Shown piece by piece: positions 34,659-43,187 of a stretch of 64,000 nt of DNA; positions within the stretch are counted from its first letter, which is position 1; each line of letters begins with the position of its first letter. A program made the position numbers and the translations under genes. The DNA is from Hyphomicrobium sp. LHD-15 (GTDB taxonomy: Bacteria > Pseudomonadota > Alphaproteobacteria > Rhizobiales > Hyphomicrobiaceae). The notes under the pieces are model-generated. The model was not told the origin of the DNA and did no database searches. It worked only from the letters and a program-made list of their open reading frames with translations. Location of the stretch: NCBI RefSeq assembly GCF_031157355.1, contig NZ_JAVIFT010000001.1, positions 868,001-932,000 on the forward strand, in the 5' to 3' direction.

Positions 34659-36595
34659 GCGTCGCGCGCGCGCCTACGAGACGTGAGCAGGCTCACCAGG
34701 ACAAGCACGGCAAGGCCGAGCGGGAGCCCGAACACCCCGCCTGACGCGCTGTCGATGCCGAGCCAATTGGCGAGGCCGGCCCGCGTCGCGGTTCCCCGCG
34801 CCAGCGTTTCGAGCGACGCAAGGGCCGTTGCCTTCGCCTCGTCGCTTTCGCCTTCACTGGCCTCGGTTTCGAGCGCGTCGAACTCCTCGATTGCGGATTC
34901 GCTCGCGTTCGAGAGCGGCGCCCAGGTCCGGTAGAACGCAGCCGGAGCCACCTGAATGCCGATGTCGTAGTAGAGCGTCACGCCGGCTCCGACCAAAATG
35001 GCCAAGACGGCGCCTGCCGCGGTGGCGCGGCGCCACGCAAGCCCGAGCGCCAATACGGGAAACAGTCCGGCAGCAGCAAGCGACAGCGAAGCAACGATGA
35101 TCTCGACCAGATCGTGCGGCCTCAGCATCGCCGTTCCGGCAGCCAGCGCGACCACGGCCAACACGAGGATAGAGACAAGCAACGGGCGGCCTTTTCGCGA
35201 CACATCCGTATCGATGTTCGCGATGGTCATGAGACCGCGAACCTGCGCGACCACGGCGACGATCGCCGCCACCAGCAGGCCGGCTATGAACAACACCGCG
35301 CCCACGCCCGGCACGCCGGAGAGGGCGGGCAGCGCGAGCAGCAAGCCTGCGGGCTCGATGACGAGCGCCGCCTGGCTCAGCGTTGCGGCTTCATTGCCGG
35401 CGGCGGTTGCCGCGGCGGGCAGCACCGTCGAAACATAGGCTTCCCATGCGGTCACCTGGCCCGCAGTGATCGCACGCGCCGCAGCTGCGACGGCTTCCTG
35501 CGTTTCGGGAGCAAGCGCGCGCCAACGCTCTTCCAGATCGAATGCATGCAGGGCAAGGCGATCGGCGATTGCCGATGGATCCTCGACGCCGGCGCCCACC
35601 GCTTTGGCGACCGCATCGAGCATGGCGAGCGAAGTGCCATGAACATGGGCGACGCCAGCCTTGAGCGGCGCCTCGAGCCAAGCCGGCAGGGATGCGAGCG
35701 GTGTGCCGTCGGCGACTGCGTTGTAGATCGCGAGCTTGGCGTAAGCGGCGAGCGCGGGAACAGTGAGCAGCAACAGCATCACGAACAGCGCGGTCCAGGC
35801 GCCGGAGAGGCGGATCGCGGAGCGGCGCGTTCCGGCGGCGAGCGTGGCGGTGAGATGCGGAAGCACCGCCACTCCCAGCACGACAGAAACGAGGAGCGCG
35901 AAGAGATCGAGCCCGGTGAGGCGCGCGAACGGCTTTGCGTGCACGCTGAAGGTATCGAAATCGACGAGCCCGTTTTCGACCAGTTTTTCTTCGAGCGTGG
36001 CGATGGACGTCAGCGTCTCGGGCACCGCGAAGTGCGGCACTCCGAGCCCGTGCGCCTTCAGCGCCAGCAGCACGAGCGGCACCAGCAGGCTCGCAGCCAG
36101 AAGCAGGTAAGCAAGCACGGAAAGCCAACGGAAGGCGCGGTCGGTAAGCAGCGTTGCGCCCGCAGCGCTCAACACGAAGGCGCCCCCGAGCGCCACGATC
36201 AGCGGCAGACCCAATCCCGTTTCCGCCAGCAGGCCGATAAACGTGAACTCGACCGCCAGCATCGGCAGCACGACAAACACGATGACGATAGCCGCGAGGA
36301 TGGCCGTCGCCCTGCCGAACCTTCGAAAGAGCGCGTCGGTGATCGTCGCGCCCCCCGCCCGCCGCATACGCGGCGCGATCAGAAGTCCTGCGAGAACGAC
36401 GCCCGCGAGCAGGCCCAAGCCGTACGCCAGATGATCGAACCCGGCCACGAACACGAGCCCGGGCAGCGACAGCAGAAGGACTGCGGGGGCCGCGATCCCG
36501 GCGGTCGAGATGCCGGCGAGGATCAGCGATCCCGATCCTTCCGAGACAGGTGCGTCCGCGACCGCCCCCTCGGGTCCAGCAAGCACATCACTCAT
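34649..36595 (-). CDS. Sodium:solute symporter, VC_2705 (ActP-like) subfamily, large subunit
   Basis: A 648-residue membrane protein with about 13 hydrophobic helices (for example LILAGISTAGIAAPAVLLL, GLGLPLIVALGGAFVLSAAG, GLDLFALLVSVVLGVAVLPH). A soluble insert of about 100 residues lies in the middle, and a second soluble stretch (ESAIEEFDALETEASEGESDE) precedes the final helix. Paired with a DUF4212 protein, this is the organisation of the VC_2705 symporter group, thought to carry acetate or similar monocarboxylates. The ATG at 36595 lies 8 bases inside the end of the small-subunit gene, giving coupled translation. Confidence 0.85.
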   Translation of the reverse strand: MSDVLAGPEGAVADAPVSEGSGSLILAGISTAGIAAPAVLLLSLPGLVFVAGFDHLAYGLGLLAGVVLAGLLIAPRMRRAGGATITDALFRRFGRATAILAAIVIVFVVLPMLAVEFTFIGLLAETGLGLPLIVALGGAFVLSAAGATLLTDRAFRWLSVLAYLLLAASLLVPLVLLALKAHGLGVPHFAVPETLTSIATLEEKLVENGLVDFDTFSVHAKPFARLTGLDLFALLVSVVLGVAVLPHLTATLAAGTRRSAIRLSGAWTALFVMLLLLTVPALAAYAKLAIYNAVADGTPLASLPAWLEAPLKAGVAHVHGTSLAMLDAVAKAVGAGVEDPSAIADRLALHAFDLEERWRALAPETQEAVAAAARAITAGQVTAWEAYVSTVLPAAATAAGNEAATLSQAALVIEPAGLLLALPALSGVPGVGAVLFIAGLLVAAIVAVVAQVRGLMTIANIDTDVSRKGRPLLVSILVLAVVALAAGTAMLRPHDLVEIIVASLSLAAAGLFPVLALGLAWRRATAAGAVLAILVGAGVTLYYDIGIQVAPAAFYRTWAPLSNASESAIEEFDALETEASEGESDEAKATALASLETLARGTATRAGLANWLGIDSASGGVFGLPLGLAVLVLVSLLTSRRRARDAQP

Positions 36596-37019
36596 GATCG
36601 CCTCCCTCGAGGTCAATCCGGTTCTGGCGCGCGGCCCAGACGAAGGCGAGGATCACGAGACCGATCAGCCCGCCTTGGGCGGCGAGGTAATATCCAAGCG
36701 GCAAGCCGTCGACGCGCAGGAGGTTGAATGGTTCGGAGGCCAGCAATAGACCCGCCGTCAGGCACGCAACCAACAGCAGGGCTGCGGTGGTCAGACGCGC
36801 CGAACGCAACGTGTGGCGGCGCGCGTGGTGGCGCTTCATGGCGCGGCGCGAAAGCCCGGCCGCAATCAGCAGGATGCCGAGCGCCAGGATGAAAGCGGTG
36901 CCGCCGTAGCCGAGCAGCGGGAAGAAATCGATATTGGAGAGGCCCAGCGTGTCGCCGGCGCCCATCACAACGATAACGGCCCCTGCCAGCAGCAGCAGCC
37001 CGAGGACGATTTCGATCAT
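36588..37019 (-). CDS. DUF4212 small subunit of the symporter, with an extra two-helix N-terminal part
   Basis: A 143-residue membrane protein. The second half is DUF4212: RLTTAALLLVACLTAGLLL, then FNLLRVDGLPLGYYLAAQGG and LVILAFVWAARQNRID. Typical members are roughly 80-100 residues; here about 60 more residues add two helices (IEIVLGLLLLAGAVIVVMG and GTAFILALGILLIAAGL). The ATG at 37019 follows GGGGAG closely; the in-frame ATG at 36839 would give a standard-length protein but lacks a good ribosome site. It is overlapped by the large symporter subunit gene downstream. Confidence 0.75.
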   Translation of the reverse strand: MIEIVLGLLLLAGAVIVVMGAGDTLGLSNIDFFPLLGYGGTAFILALGILLIAAGLSRRAMKRHHARRHTLRSARLTTAALLLVACLTAGLLLASEPFNLLRVDGLPLGYYLAAQGGLIGLVILAFVWAARQNRIDLEGGDHE

Positions 37020-37055
37020 CTCCCCTACCCTCCCCGTACGCGCAACCCACATACC

Positions 37056-37112
37056 CGATCGATAGACGACTGGCCCCATCGATAGACCGGCCGCTTCGAT
37101 AAACCGGCCTTT
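37056..37112. repeat. Short degenerate tandem repeat
   Basis: Three spaced copies of a TCGATAGACCGGCC-like unit occur at about 37059, 37079 and 37097 (variants TCGATAGACGACTGGCC, TCGATAGACCGGCC, TCGATAAACCGGCC), with spacing near 20 and 18 bases. It lies between the TauE/SafE gene and the symporter small subunit. It could be a binding-site array for the symporter promoter, or simple sequence drift. Confidence 0.5.
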
Positions 37113-37126
37113 TGGCAGTCCGGCGA

Positions 37127-37873
37127 CTATCCTCGCAGAATGAGGCTGACCGCAATCGCTATCGAAACGACGACGACGAGAGGGCGGATCAAAGGCGCAC
37201 CGTGGACCATGGCGGCGCGCGCGCCGAGCTGAGCCCCCAGGATCTGCCCGGCCGCCATTGCCAGTCCCACCCGGTAATTCACGTTGCCCACCGCCGCAAA
37301 GACCGCGAGGGACACGATATTCGAAGTGAAGTTCAGCAGTTTCGTACCGGCGATGGCCGCCATCAGGTCGGCCCCGTAAAGCGCGATGAACGCGATCAGC
37401 AGCATCGAGCCGGTGCCTGGCCCCAAGAAGCCATCGTAGGCCCCGATGGGTAGAGCGGCACCGAGCGCAAAGGCTGTCCGGCCGAGCCGGGCCTTGCGAT
37501 CCCCGCTGCCGAGCTGCGGGGCGAACGCAAAGTAGGCGGCGACCACGAGAAGAATGACCGGGACGGCGCGGCGCAGCCAGGCCGGATCGATCCATTGCAC
37601 GGCGAGGCTACCGAGGACCGCGCCCGCCGCCGCAGCCGCCACTGCCGGCGCCAACTCTGCAAAATCGATGTGGCCTGCGCGCCAGAATGCGAAGCTCGAC
37701 GCAGCGACGCCGAACGTGCCCTGCAGCTTGTTGGTGGCGATCGCCTCGGCCGGCGGCAGGCCGGCCATCAGCAGAGCGGGCAGTGTCAGCAAGCCGCCGC
37801 CACCCGCGATCGCGTCGACGAACCCGGCGCACACCGCCGCCGCGACGAGCAGACAGACGATCTCCAGCTCCAC
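37127..37873 (-). CDS. TauE/SafE family (TSUP) membrane permease
   Basis: A 248-residue membrane protein with about seven to eight helices. The TSUP repeats are clear: VDAIAGGGGLLTLPALLMAGLPPAEAIATNKLQG and, in the second half, YDGFLGPGTGSMLLIAFIALYG with AIAGTKLLNFTSNI. Family members export sulfite, sulfoacetate or other sulfonates/organic anions; substrate is not predictable here. It lies upstream of, and in the same direction as, the DUF4212-symporter pair (107-base gap). Confidence 0.88.
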   Translation of the reverse strand: MELEIVCLLVAAAVCAGFVDAIAGGGGLLTLPALLMAGLPPAEAIATNKLQGTFGVAASSFAFWRAGHIDFAELAPAVAAAAAGAVLGSLAVQWIDPAWLRRAVPVILLVVAAYFAFAPQLGSGDRKARLGRTAFALGAALPIGAYDGFLGPGTGSMLLIAFIALYGADLMAAIAGTKLLNFTSNIVSLAVFAAVGNVNYRVGLAMAAGQILGAQLGARAAMVHGAPLIRPLVVVVSIAIAVSLILRG

Positions 37874-37935
37874 GAGATTTTCCTGCTTAATCTCAGCCAG
37901 GGGATCCGGACCCGATGGCGGGCCGGGAAATCAAA

Positions 37936-37967
37936 TTCGGGGTAGCGCCTGTTGGCGCCACCCCGAA
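37936..37967. repeat. Strong hairpin downstream of the coiled-coil gene
   Basis: Arms 37936-37949 and 37954-37967 pair over 13 of 14 positions (one A-C mismatch) around a TGTT loop. On the minus strand it lies 116 bases past the coiled-coil gene and is followed by TTTGATTTCC, a weak T-rich tail. It may end transcription of that gene before the TauE/SafE gene. Confidence 0.6.
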
Positions 37968-38083
37968 CTGCATCTCCCTAGACTTGGGCTCTATTTTGAT
38001 TTTTTCCGGGTGCGGGCTGGCCCCTCCTCACCCCGGTCCGAGGCACAATGAGTGTGCACCCCGCGACTGTCAAGAACGCTAGG

Positions 38084-39610
38084 CTAGGCAACAGGTTTCT
38101 CTGCCCGGGTAATTCGCTCGATGAGGCTGGCCCGGCGTTCTGCTTTTTGGGGCGCATCTCCGTTTGCGACGGCGGAGACCGGGGGTGTTCCGTTCGGCTC
38201 GGTGCCGTTGCCATTGGCTTCACGGGCGACCGGCGCCGTGGGCGCGGCACCATCGAGGGCCCGCAGGAAACCCGTCACACGGCTTGCATCCCCGGCTTCC
38301 CGGCGCGGCGCCTGCCCAACGGCAGTCTGTGCCGGGCGGGGAGACGGCCGGGGCGCGTTGATGCGCTCGACAAGAGGCTGCTTCGGACGGCCGGTAGTAT
38401 CTCGGCGCGCGCCTCCCGTCGGAAGCGTGCCGGCGCCCAGCCGGCGCATCTCGTCCATGAAGTGAGCGGCCTGGCGCGCCAGCTTTTCGTTGGCGGCGGC
38501 AATCTCGGAGCGCAGCCGCTGGATGGTGCTGTTCTGTTCGTCAGCCTGTGCCTGCAGCGCGCTGACACGCGCGCGCATCGCCACCTTGCTTTCCTTCAAG
38601 GTGCGATCGTCCACATCCTCGGCCTCATAGGTTGCGAGCGCCGCCTTCAGCCGCGCGACCTCGGCCGTCTGATCCTGGTTGGTGGTCGTCAGCGACCGGA
38701 TCTGCGATTCCAGAGCTGCCTGACCGGCGTGCCCGGCCTCCGCCATACCGCGCGCCGAACGCAAGGCGTTTTCGGCTTCGATAAGATCGCGGCGCAGGCG
38801 GTTGATTTCGTCGGAGTGATCCTCGACGGGGGCAGCCACAGGCGTCGAAGACGCTGTGCTGGCTGAAGCCTTCTGAGCCTCAACGGGCTGGGCCGCCGCG
38901 TCGTTGCGGGAGCTCGCATTCGATAGCGCACTCTGCAAGCGGCTGATGACGGCCGACTGGTCACGCGTCTTGGTGCGCAGCGCCTCGATCTCGGACCTGA
39001 GCGCGACCTCGCCGTCGAAACGCGGATCGGCAAGGGATTCGCGGTTGCGGGCCGCACGGGCGGCAAGCGTGGCGTTGAGCCGGTGGATTTCATCGCGCTG
39101 CTGCGCGTTGATCTGGGTCGCTTCCTCGAGGGCGTGAATCTGGCGCTGCGAAGACTGCGTGAGGTCGCCGATCTCGCGGTCGCGATTGAAGAGAAGCTTC
39201 TTGGTTTCGTTGAGGCGGAACTCGACCTTCGGCATGCGGTCAGCGATGGTCTGTTCGAGAACTCGGCGGGCGTTCTCATGCTCCTCGAGCGCAGCCCTCA
39301 GGCGTTCGACTTCGCCTTCCAGCTCGCTGATGCCCGCGTCGCGCCGATTCAACTCGACCCGCTGCCTCGCGGCCGAGTACGCGGCTTTCTCAACCTTCTG
39401 TTCGAGCTTGTGAATGGTGAGCGCGTAAGTCGCGCGCAGGCGATCCTTGTCGGCGGCGATTTCGGCGGAGGACAACGGCATCGTCGCGCGCAGCTCGCGG
39501 GCCGCGATACGCGCCGAGCGGCGGCCATAGAGCGGCGCCACCAGAAACCCGATGAGGCCAGCTGTAAAAAAGCCGAGCGCCACCAGCATGGCCGACTGGA
39601 TGGTGATCAC
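38084..39610 (-). CDS. Membrane-anchored coiled-coil protein, unknown function
   Basis: A 508-residue protein. One N-terminal helix (about 7-27, MLVALGFFTAGLIGFLVAP) is followed by several hundred residues of coiled coil in blocks (KLEQKVEKAAYSAARQRVEL, ISELEGEVERLRAALEEHE, INRLRRDLIEAENALRSAR). The last 110 residues are Pro/Ala/Arg-rich and end with LIERITRAEKPVA. A similar LVERIN element (PLVERINAPRP) precedes it, so short RI-type motifs recur in the tail. Conserved proteins like this occur in Hyphomicrobiales without a known role; a structural or division-related function is only a guess. Confidence 0.75.
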   Translation of the reverse strand: MITIQSAMLVALGFFTAGLIGFLVAPLYGRRSARIAARELRATMPLSSAEIAADKDRLRATYALTIHKLEQKVEKAAYSAARQRVELNRRDAGISELEGEVERLRAALEEHENARRVLEQTIADRMPKVEFRLNETKKLLFNRDREIGDLTQSSQRQIHALEEATQINAQQRDEIHRLNATLAARAARNRESLADPRFDGEVALRSEIEALRTKTRDQSAVISRLQSALSNASSRNDAAAQPVEAQKASASTASSTPVAAPVEDHSDEINRLRRDLIEAENALRSARGMAEAGHAGQAALESQIRSLTTTNQDQTAEVARLKAALATYEAEDVDDRTLKESKVAMRARVSALQAQADEQNSTIQRLRSEIAAANEKLARQAAHFMDEMRRLGAGTLPTGGARRDTTGRPKQPLVERINAPRPSPRPAQTAVGQAPRREAGDASRVTGFLRALDGAAPTAPVAREANGNGTEPNGTPPVSAVANGDAPQKAERRASLIERITRAEKPVA

Positions 39611-39916
39611 CGGCGCATCTCCCGGGCCACTCCTCTCATTTCAGTTCCCGCTCGTTGTCTTGCGGATGGGTGCAAGACACATTGATCAGAACGAATGGTC
39701 AAAACCGCTGACGCATCAGACCGCAACAGTCTGACGCCATCATGGCCCCGTGACGCTGACTTACAAAGCGAACCCGCCGCTCAACAACAAGGCCCACATG
39801 CGCGGCGCCGGCCCATATTTCACACGTCAGAGACTTAGGGCCTGACGTGAACATGGTCTAAGCCGCACACGGAGCCCAGCGCAAGAGCGTTGCTCTGCAA
39901 CAGGTCGTTGGGTCAC
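39611..39916. other. Gap upstream of the coiled-coil gene with two hairpins
   Basis: No gene is seen in 306 bases. A hairpin at 39713-39737 (stem 9 with one mismatch) and the dispersed palindrome at 39823-39860 account for much of it. Confidence 0.55.
39823..39860. repeat. Dispersed palindrome, copy 1 (partner near 45290)
   Basis: CACGTCAG (39823-39830) pairs with CTGACGTG (39842-39849); the loop ends TAGGGC and the right arm is followed by AACATGGTCTA. The element at 45290-45327 has the same layout: stem, TAGGG(C)CTGA, then ATCATGGTCTA. Shared flank and loop with covarying arms indicate a repeat family. Confidence 0.65.
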
Positions 39917-40906
39917 TTATAAAGGATTCCACGTCGGCGTGCGGGTATACTTCAGATATCCCACGTTGGCGCCGAGGCGTAAGCCGACGCCCGAACGGAT
40001 GATGGCGAGCGTTACTTCCCCGTATTTCTGGAACTGCACGCTAAGCCCACCTACGAGATACGCCGCGCCCTGCACACCGCCGAATCTATTATAGATTTCC
40101 GAGGGATCGTGCATGTTGTAGACGAGGACCATGGCCTTTGAGCCTTCGGCACCCGCGTCGTAGCCCATCGACGGGCCTTGCCAGAACACTTTGTGATCTC
40201 CGGCATCCTTCGTGTAGAGACGGCCTTCGCCGTAGCGAAGCCCCACCACGAATGCACCACCCGCGTCTTCGCCTAAAATATAGCCATTGGGGCGACCCTG
40301 GCTCTTGAAGGCATATTCGACGGCCTGTGCAAGGCCCTGGCTGATGGCGCCAAAGAAGCCGTGTCCGGCCGCGATGATTTCGTTCTGCTCGTAGTGCCGG
40401 CTCGCGCCGCCACCCTGGGGGTAAGCCTCGCGGTACGGCGCTCCGTCGCCTTGCGGTGGCGCATATGGCTCACCATAGCCGCCGCCATCGTTGTTGGCGG
40501 GCTGGCCGGGATCGCTGTAGCTGTCGTTCTGCCGTTGGCGGGTGGGAGAGTAGGCATCGCTGCCGCCGGCATACGCGTCGCGACTCGGCGCGTAGGCGTC
40601 TCCGCCGCTGCCGCCGCCATATCCGCCACTGCGGTTCGGCGCGTAAGCATCGTTGGCGCCGTAGCCCCGGTTGCCCTGCGAGTACCCGCCTCGGGCACCG
40701 TTGCCCTGAGAATAAGCGTCGTTCTGGTTGGCGTAGCCATCATTGCGCCCGCCGGAATAAGACGAGCCGTCGCCGTACCCGTTGTTGGTGGGCGGATCGG
40801 ACTGCCAGGGATTGTTGTCTTGAGCGTGTGCGGAGATGGCGGACAGAACGAGGAGTGCCGCTCCGGAAAGCGCCGGAAAAAGGCGCGAGCGAATCGAGAT
40901 CATCAT
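39917..40906 (-). CDS. DUF1134 family secreted protein with long low-complexity region
   Basis: A 329-residue protein. Signal peptide 1-30 (PALSGAALLVLSAISAHA). Residues about 32-155 are low-complexity, rich in Gly, Tyr, Asn, Asp, Ser and Ala with recurring DAY triplets (NDAYSQG, NDAYAPN, GDAYAPS, SDAYSPT). The C-terminal 165 residues are DUF1134: EIIAAGHGFFGAISQGLA, GYILGEDAGGAFVVGLRYGEG, DHKVFWQGPSMGYDAG, IIRSGVGLRLGANVGYLKYTRT. The fold resembles lipid-binding YSC84/SYLF-like proteins, but function is unknown. It starts at ATG 40906 (or 40903). Confidence 0.82.
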   Translation of the reverse strand: MMISIRSRLFPALSGAALLVLSAISAHAQDNNPWQSDPPTNNGYGDGSSYSGGRNDGYANQNDAYSQGNGARGGYSQGNRGYGANDAYAPNRSGGYGGGSGGDAYAPSRDAYAGGSDAYSPTRQRQNDSYSDPGQPANNDGGGYGEPYAPPQGDGAPYREAYPQGGGASRHYEQNEIIAAGHGFFGAISQGLAQAVEYAFKSQGRPNGYILGEDAGGAFVVGLRYGEGRLYTKDAGDHKVFWQGPSMGYDAGAEGSKAMVLVYNMHDPSEIYNRFGGVQGAAYLVGGLSVQFQKYGEVTLAIIRSGVGLRLGANVGYLKYTRTPTWNPL

Positions 40907-41095
40907 GGGTTTTCGAAATCCTTGGGTCTCGTTGAATAGAGGCGCAGACCTCAGCGCCGAGACGTAGCGAACCCCATTAGATCCTTGCCCGAAAGTGTTA
41001 CCAAAGTGTGGCCGCGAAGCTGCGCAAAGGCGGCAGAACGATAGCGGATTCAAGCAAGTGCGCGAGATGACTCGCGAATTCGCGCGCCGAGGATT

Positions 41096-41923
41096 TTATT
41101 GCCGGCGCGGCGCGATCGGCGTGCGGCCCCAGGCGATGAAGTTGGGATTGTAGTAGGAGTCCTCGCCGTTGCCGTAGACCAGCGGATGACCTGCAAGGGT
41201 CGTGACGCATCCGCCCGCCGCCTCAAGGATCGCTTGTCCGGACGCCGTGTCCCATTCCCTGGTCGGGCCGAGACGAACGTAAAAATCCGCGTCGCCGCGC
41301 GCGATCAGGCAGAACTTGAGCGACGAGCCCGCGCGCTTCACTTCGGCAATAGAATAATCGGCGAGAAAGGCTTCGATCTGCGTCGTGCGATGCGAGCGGC
41401 TTTCGAGAACGGTCAATGCGTCGATGTTCGGCGTGCGGGTCTTGAGCTCTCGAAGCGGACAATCCGAGAGGCTTACGTCGGTACGGCCCGGAGGGATGTA
41501 GGCTTCGACAGCCTTGCCCTTTCCGAGGGTGACGTAGAGGGCGCCGAGGACCGGCGCATAGATTAACCCGAAGACCGGCGTTTTGCCGACGACCAGGCCG
41601 ACATTGATCGTGAATTCACCGCGCCGTTCCACGAACTCTCGCGTGCCGTCAAGCGGATCGACGAGAAAGAACGTTGTGCCCCGCGGCGGGGCAACACCGA
41701 GCGACATGCTTTCCTCGGCGACGACCGGAATGCCGCGCGCCGCGGTCCAAAGCCCATCCAGAAGAATGGCTTCGGCTTCGCGATCGGCTGCGGTGACGGG
41801 AGAGGAATCGGCCTTTTCCTCCACGGCGGTCCCGCTCTCGTAGAGGCGCATCTGGGCAGCGCCGGCTGTGAGGACCGACGGCAGCAAACGCTCGGCCAGC
41901 GCCGGGAAATCAAACGTCCGCAT
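41096..41923 (-). CDS. cysQ: Inositol monophosphatase-family phosphatase, CysQ type
   Basis: A 275-residue protein. Metal-binding motifs: Glu in VVAEES, DPLDGTREFVERRGEFTINVGLV (the DPxDGT signature), and REWDTASGQAILEAAGG (WDxxxxxxiLeeaGG). CysQ enzymes hydrolyse 3'-phosphoadenosine 5'-phosphate from sulfate assimilation. The order MRTFDFPALAERLLPSVLTAG at the start matches CysQ better than inositol-phosphatase SuhB. The ATG at 41923 is preferred over an upstream start at 41998. Confidence 0.87.
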   Translation of the reverse strand: MRTFDFPALAERLLPSVLTAGAAQMRLYESGTAVEEKADSSPVTAADREAEAILLDGLWTAARGIPVVAEESMSLGVAPPRGTTFFLVDPLDGTREFVERRGEFTINVGLVVGKTPVFGLIYAPVLGALYVTLGKGKAVEAYIPPGRTDVSLSDCPLRELKTRTPNIDALTVLESRSHRTTQIEAFLADYSIAEVKRAGSSLKFCLIARGDADFYVRLGPTREWDTASGQAILEAAGGCVTTLAGHPLVYGNGEDSYYNPNFIAWGRTPIAPRRQ

Positions 41924-41987
41924 CGGACAGGGCCCCGATTCGCATTTTTTCTCTCGATTATGGATTCGACCTAACCCGGCGTGGCCG

Positions 41988-42185
41988 TCAAGGCTCATTC
42001 ATCGCCCAAAATTCGGGGGCTTGTCGGTGGGCAGGCTGCCAGCCTTTGCAGATCAGCGGGTGGCGTGTATCAGAACACATGTCGTAATTGCGACGCGTGA
42101 TCTTTTTGCGCGACACGAAACAATCGGGCGCGCGTAGCCGCAGATCTGGAACGAGAGCCTCCAGACGCGACAAATAGAAGATCAA
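41988..42185 (-). CDS. Possible small protein (65 aa), uncertain
   Basis: A 65-residue frame opening with TTG at 42185 a few bases after a GGGGG run. It includes a cysteine-containing stretch YDMCSDTRHPLICKGWQP that looks protein-like rather than frame-shifted filler, and no other gene overlaps it. Codon composition is more even than in neighbours. I cannot name a family. It could instead be leader sequence of cysQ, 64 bases downstream. Confidence 0.35.
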   Translation of the reverse strand: MIFYLSRLEALVPDLRLRAPDCFVSRKKITRRNYDMCSDTRHPLICKGWQPAHRQAPEFWAMNEP

Positions 42186-42284
42186 TCACCCCCAGGGTGA
42201 TGCGCGAGGCTTATTCAGAAGGCGGGCCGATGCCGCGACGTGCGGCGCCTGCCGATAGCAGATTGTTCGTCAGGGGGCATTTCC

Positions 42285-42932
42285 ATGACCGAGGTTTCTC
42301 AGCGCGTCCATCCCACGGATCTCGAACTCGCCGCGTTGATCTCGAGCAAGATCTGCCATGACGTGATCGGCCCTGTCGGCGCCATCTACAATGGCCTCGA
42401 AATCCTGAGCGAGGACGACGACGCGGAAGCCAAGAACTACGCGATGAGCGTCATCCGCAACGTGACCGAGCAGGCCTCGGCGCGACTGCAGTTCGCGCGT
42501 TTTGCCTTTGGGGCGGCCGGCTCGGCCGGTTCGCTGATCGATCTCGGAACCGCCGAGCAGATCTCCCGCGGCTTCATCGGCCAGGGCAAGCACAAGCTGG
42601 CTTGGCAAGGCCTCCCCGGACACATGACCAAGGACAAGGTCAAGCTGCTGCTCAACCTGATCGCCGTCGCGGTAACGGCGCTGCCGCGCGGCGGCGACAT
42701 CGAAGTGCTGATGTCGGGCACCCTGGAGGCTCCGAACTTCGTGCTCCGCTGCCGGGGAACGGGCGCGCGGGCCCCCCAGCATCTCGGCGAGTTCATATCG
42801 GGCGAAGGCGTGCCGCCGCTCGATGCCATGACCATCCAGGCCTACTACACGTGGCGGCTGGCGCAGTCGGCCGGGATGTCTCTGGCCATCGTGAAGGATG
42901 GCGCAGACATCCTGCTTTCCGCGCTCGGTTAA
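42285..42932 (+). CDS. chpT: Histidine phosphotransferase ChpT-like
   Basis: A 215-residue protein. The dimerisation/histidine helix reads DLELAALISSKICHDVIGPVGAIYNGLEIL, with phosphorylatable His25 in CHD, followed by a degenerate ATPase-like C-terminal domain (KDKVKLLLNLIAVAVTALP, TIQAYYTWRLAQSAGMSLAI). In Caulobacter and relatives ChpT passes phosphate from CckA to CtrA and CpdR, controlling the cell cycle. The ATG at 42285 follows GGGGG by seven bases. A lone receiver-domain gene lies 255 bases downstream on the same strand. Confidence 0.88.
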   Translation: MTEVSQRVHPTDLELAALISSKICHDVIGPVGAIYNGLEILSEDDDAEAKNYAMSVIRNVTEQASARLQFARFAFGAAGSAGSLIDLGTAEQISRGFIGQGKHKLAWQGLPGHMTKDKVKLLLNLIAVAVTALPRGGDIEVLMSGTLEAPNFVLRCRGTGARAPQHLGEFISGEGVPPLDAMTIQAYYTWRLAQSAGMSLAIVKDGADILLSALG

Positions 42933-43187
42933 ATCGATCCGTTCGCTGCTGTTTACTTTCTAAGCCCGTAACGGTGCTCCGTCATGGCAATGCGAAAGCA
43001 TGCCTGACGATCAGGACGTTGGGCCGTCCCGGCCTGTCCTTTTCCGGACCGCGTCCTCAACCAGTCGTTAACTCCTTTAAAGCACAAATGACTATAGGAC
43101 CAACGCTCGAGTTGCGTATCGTTCGATCACGCCGCGCCTCAGCGCCTCTCCTGCTATCTCCATTCGAGGATCGGAGTCTCGACGTCC

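Noticed and set aside
43070-43090. CtrA box upstream of the receiver gene
   Set aside because: TTAA-N5-TTAA is present but spacing should be seven, so it is not a canonical CtrA site.
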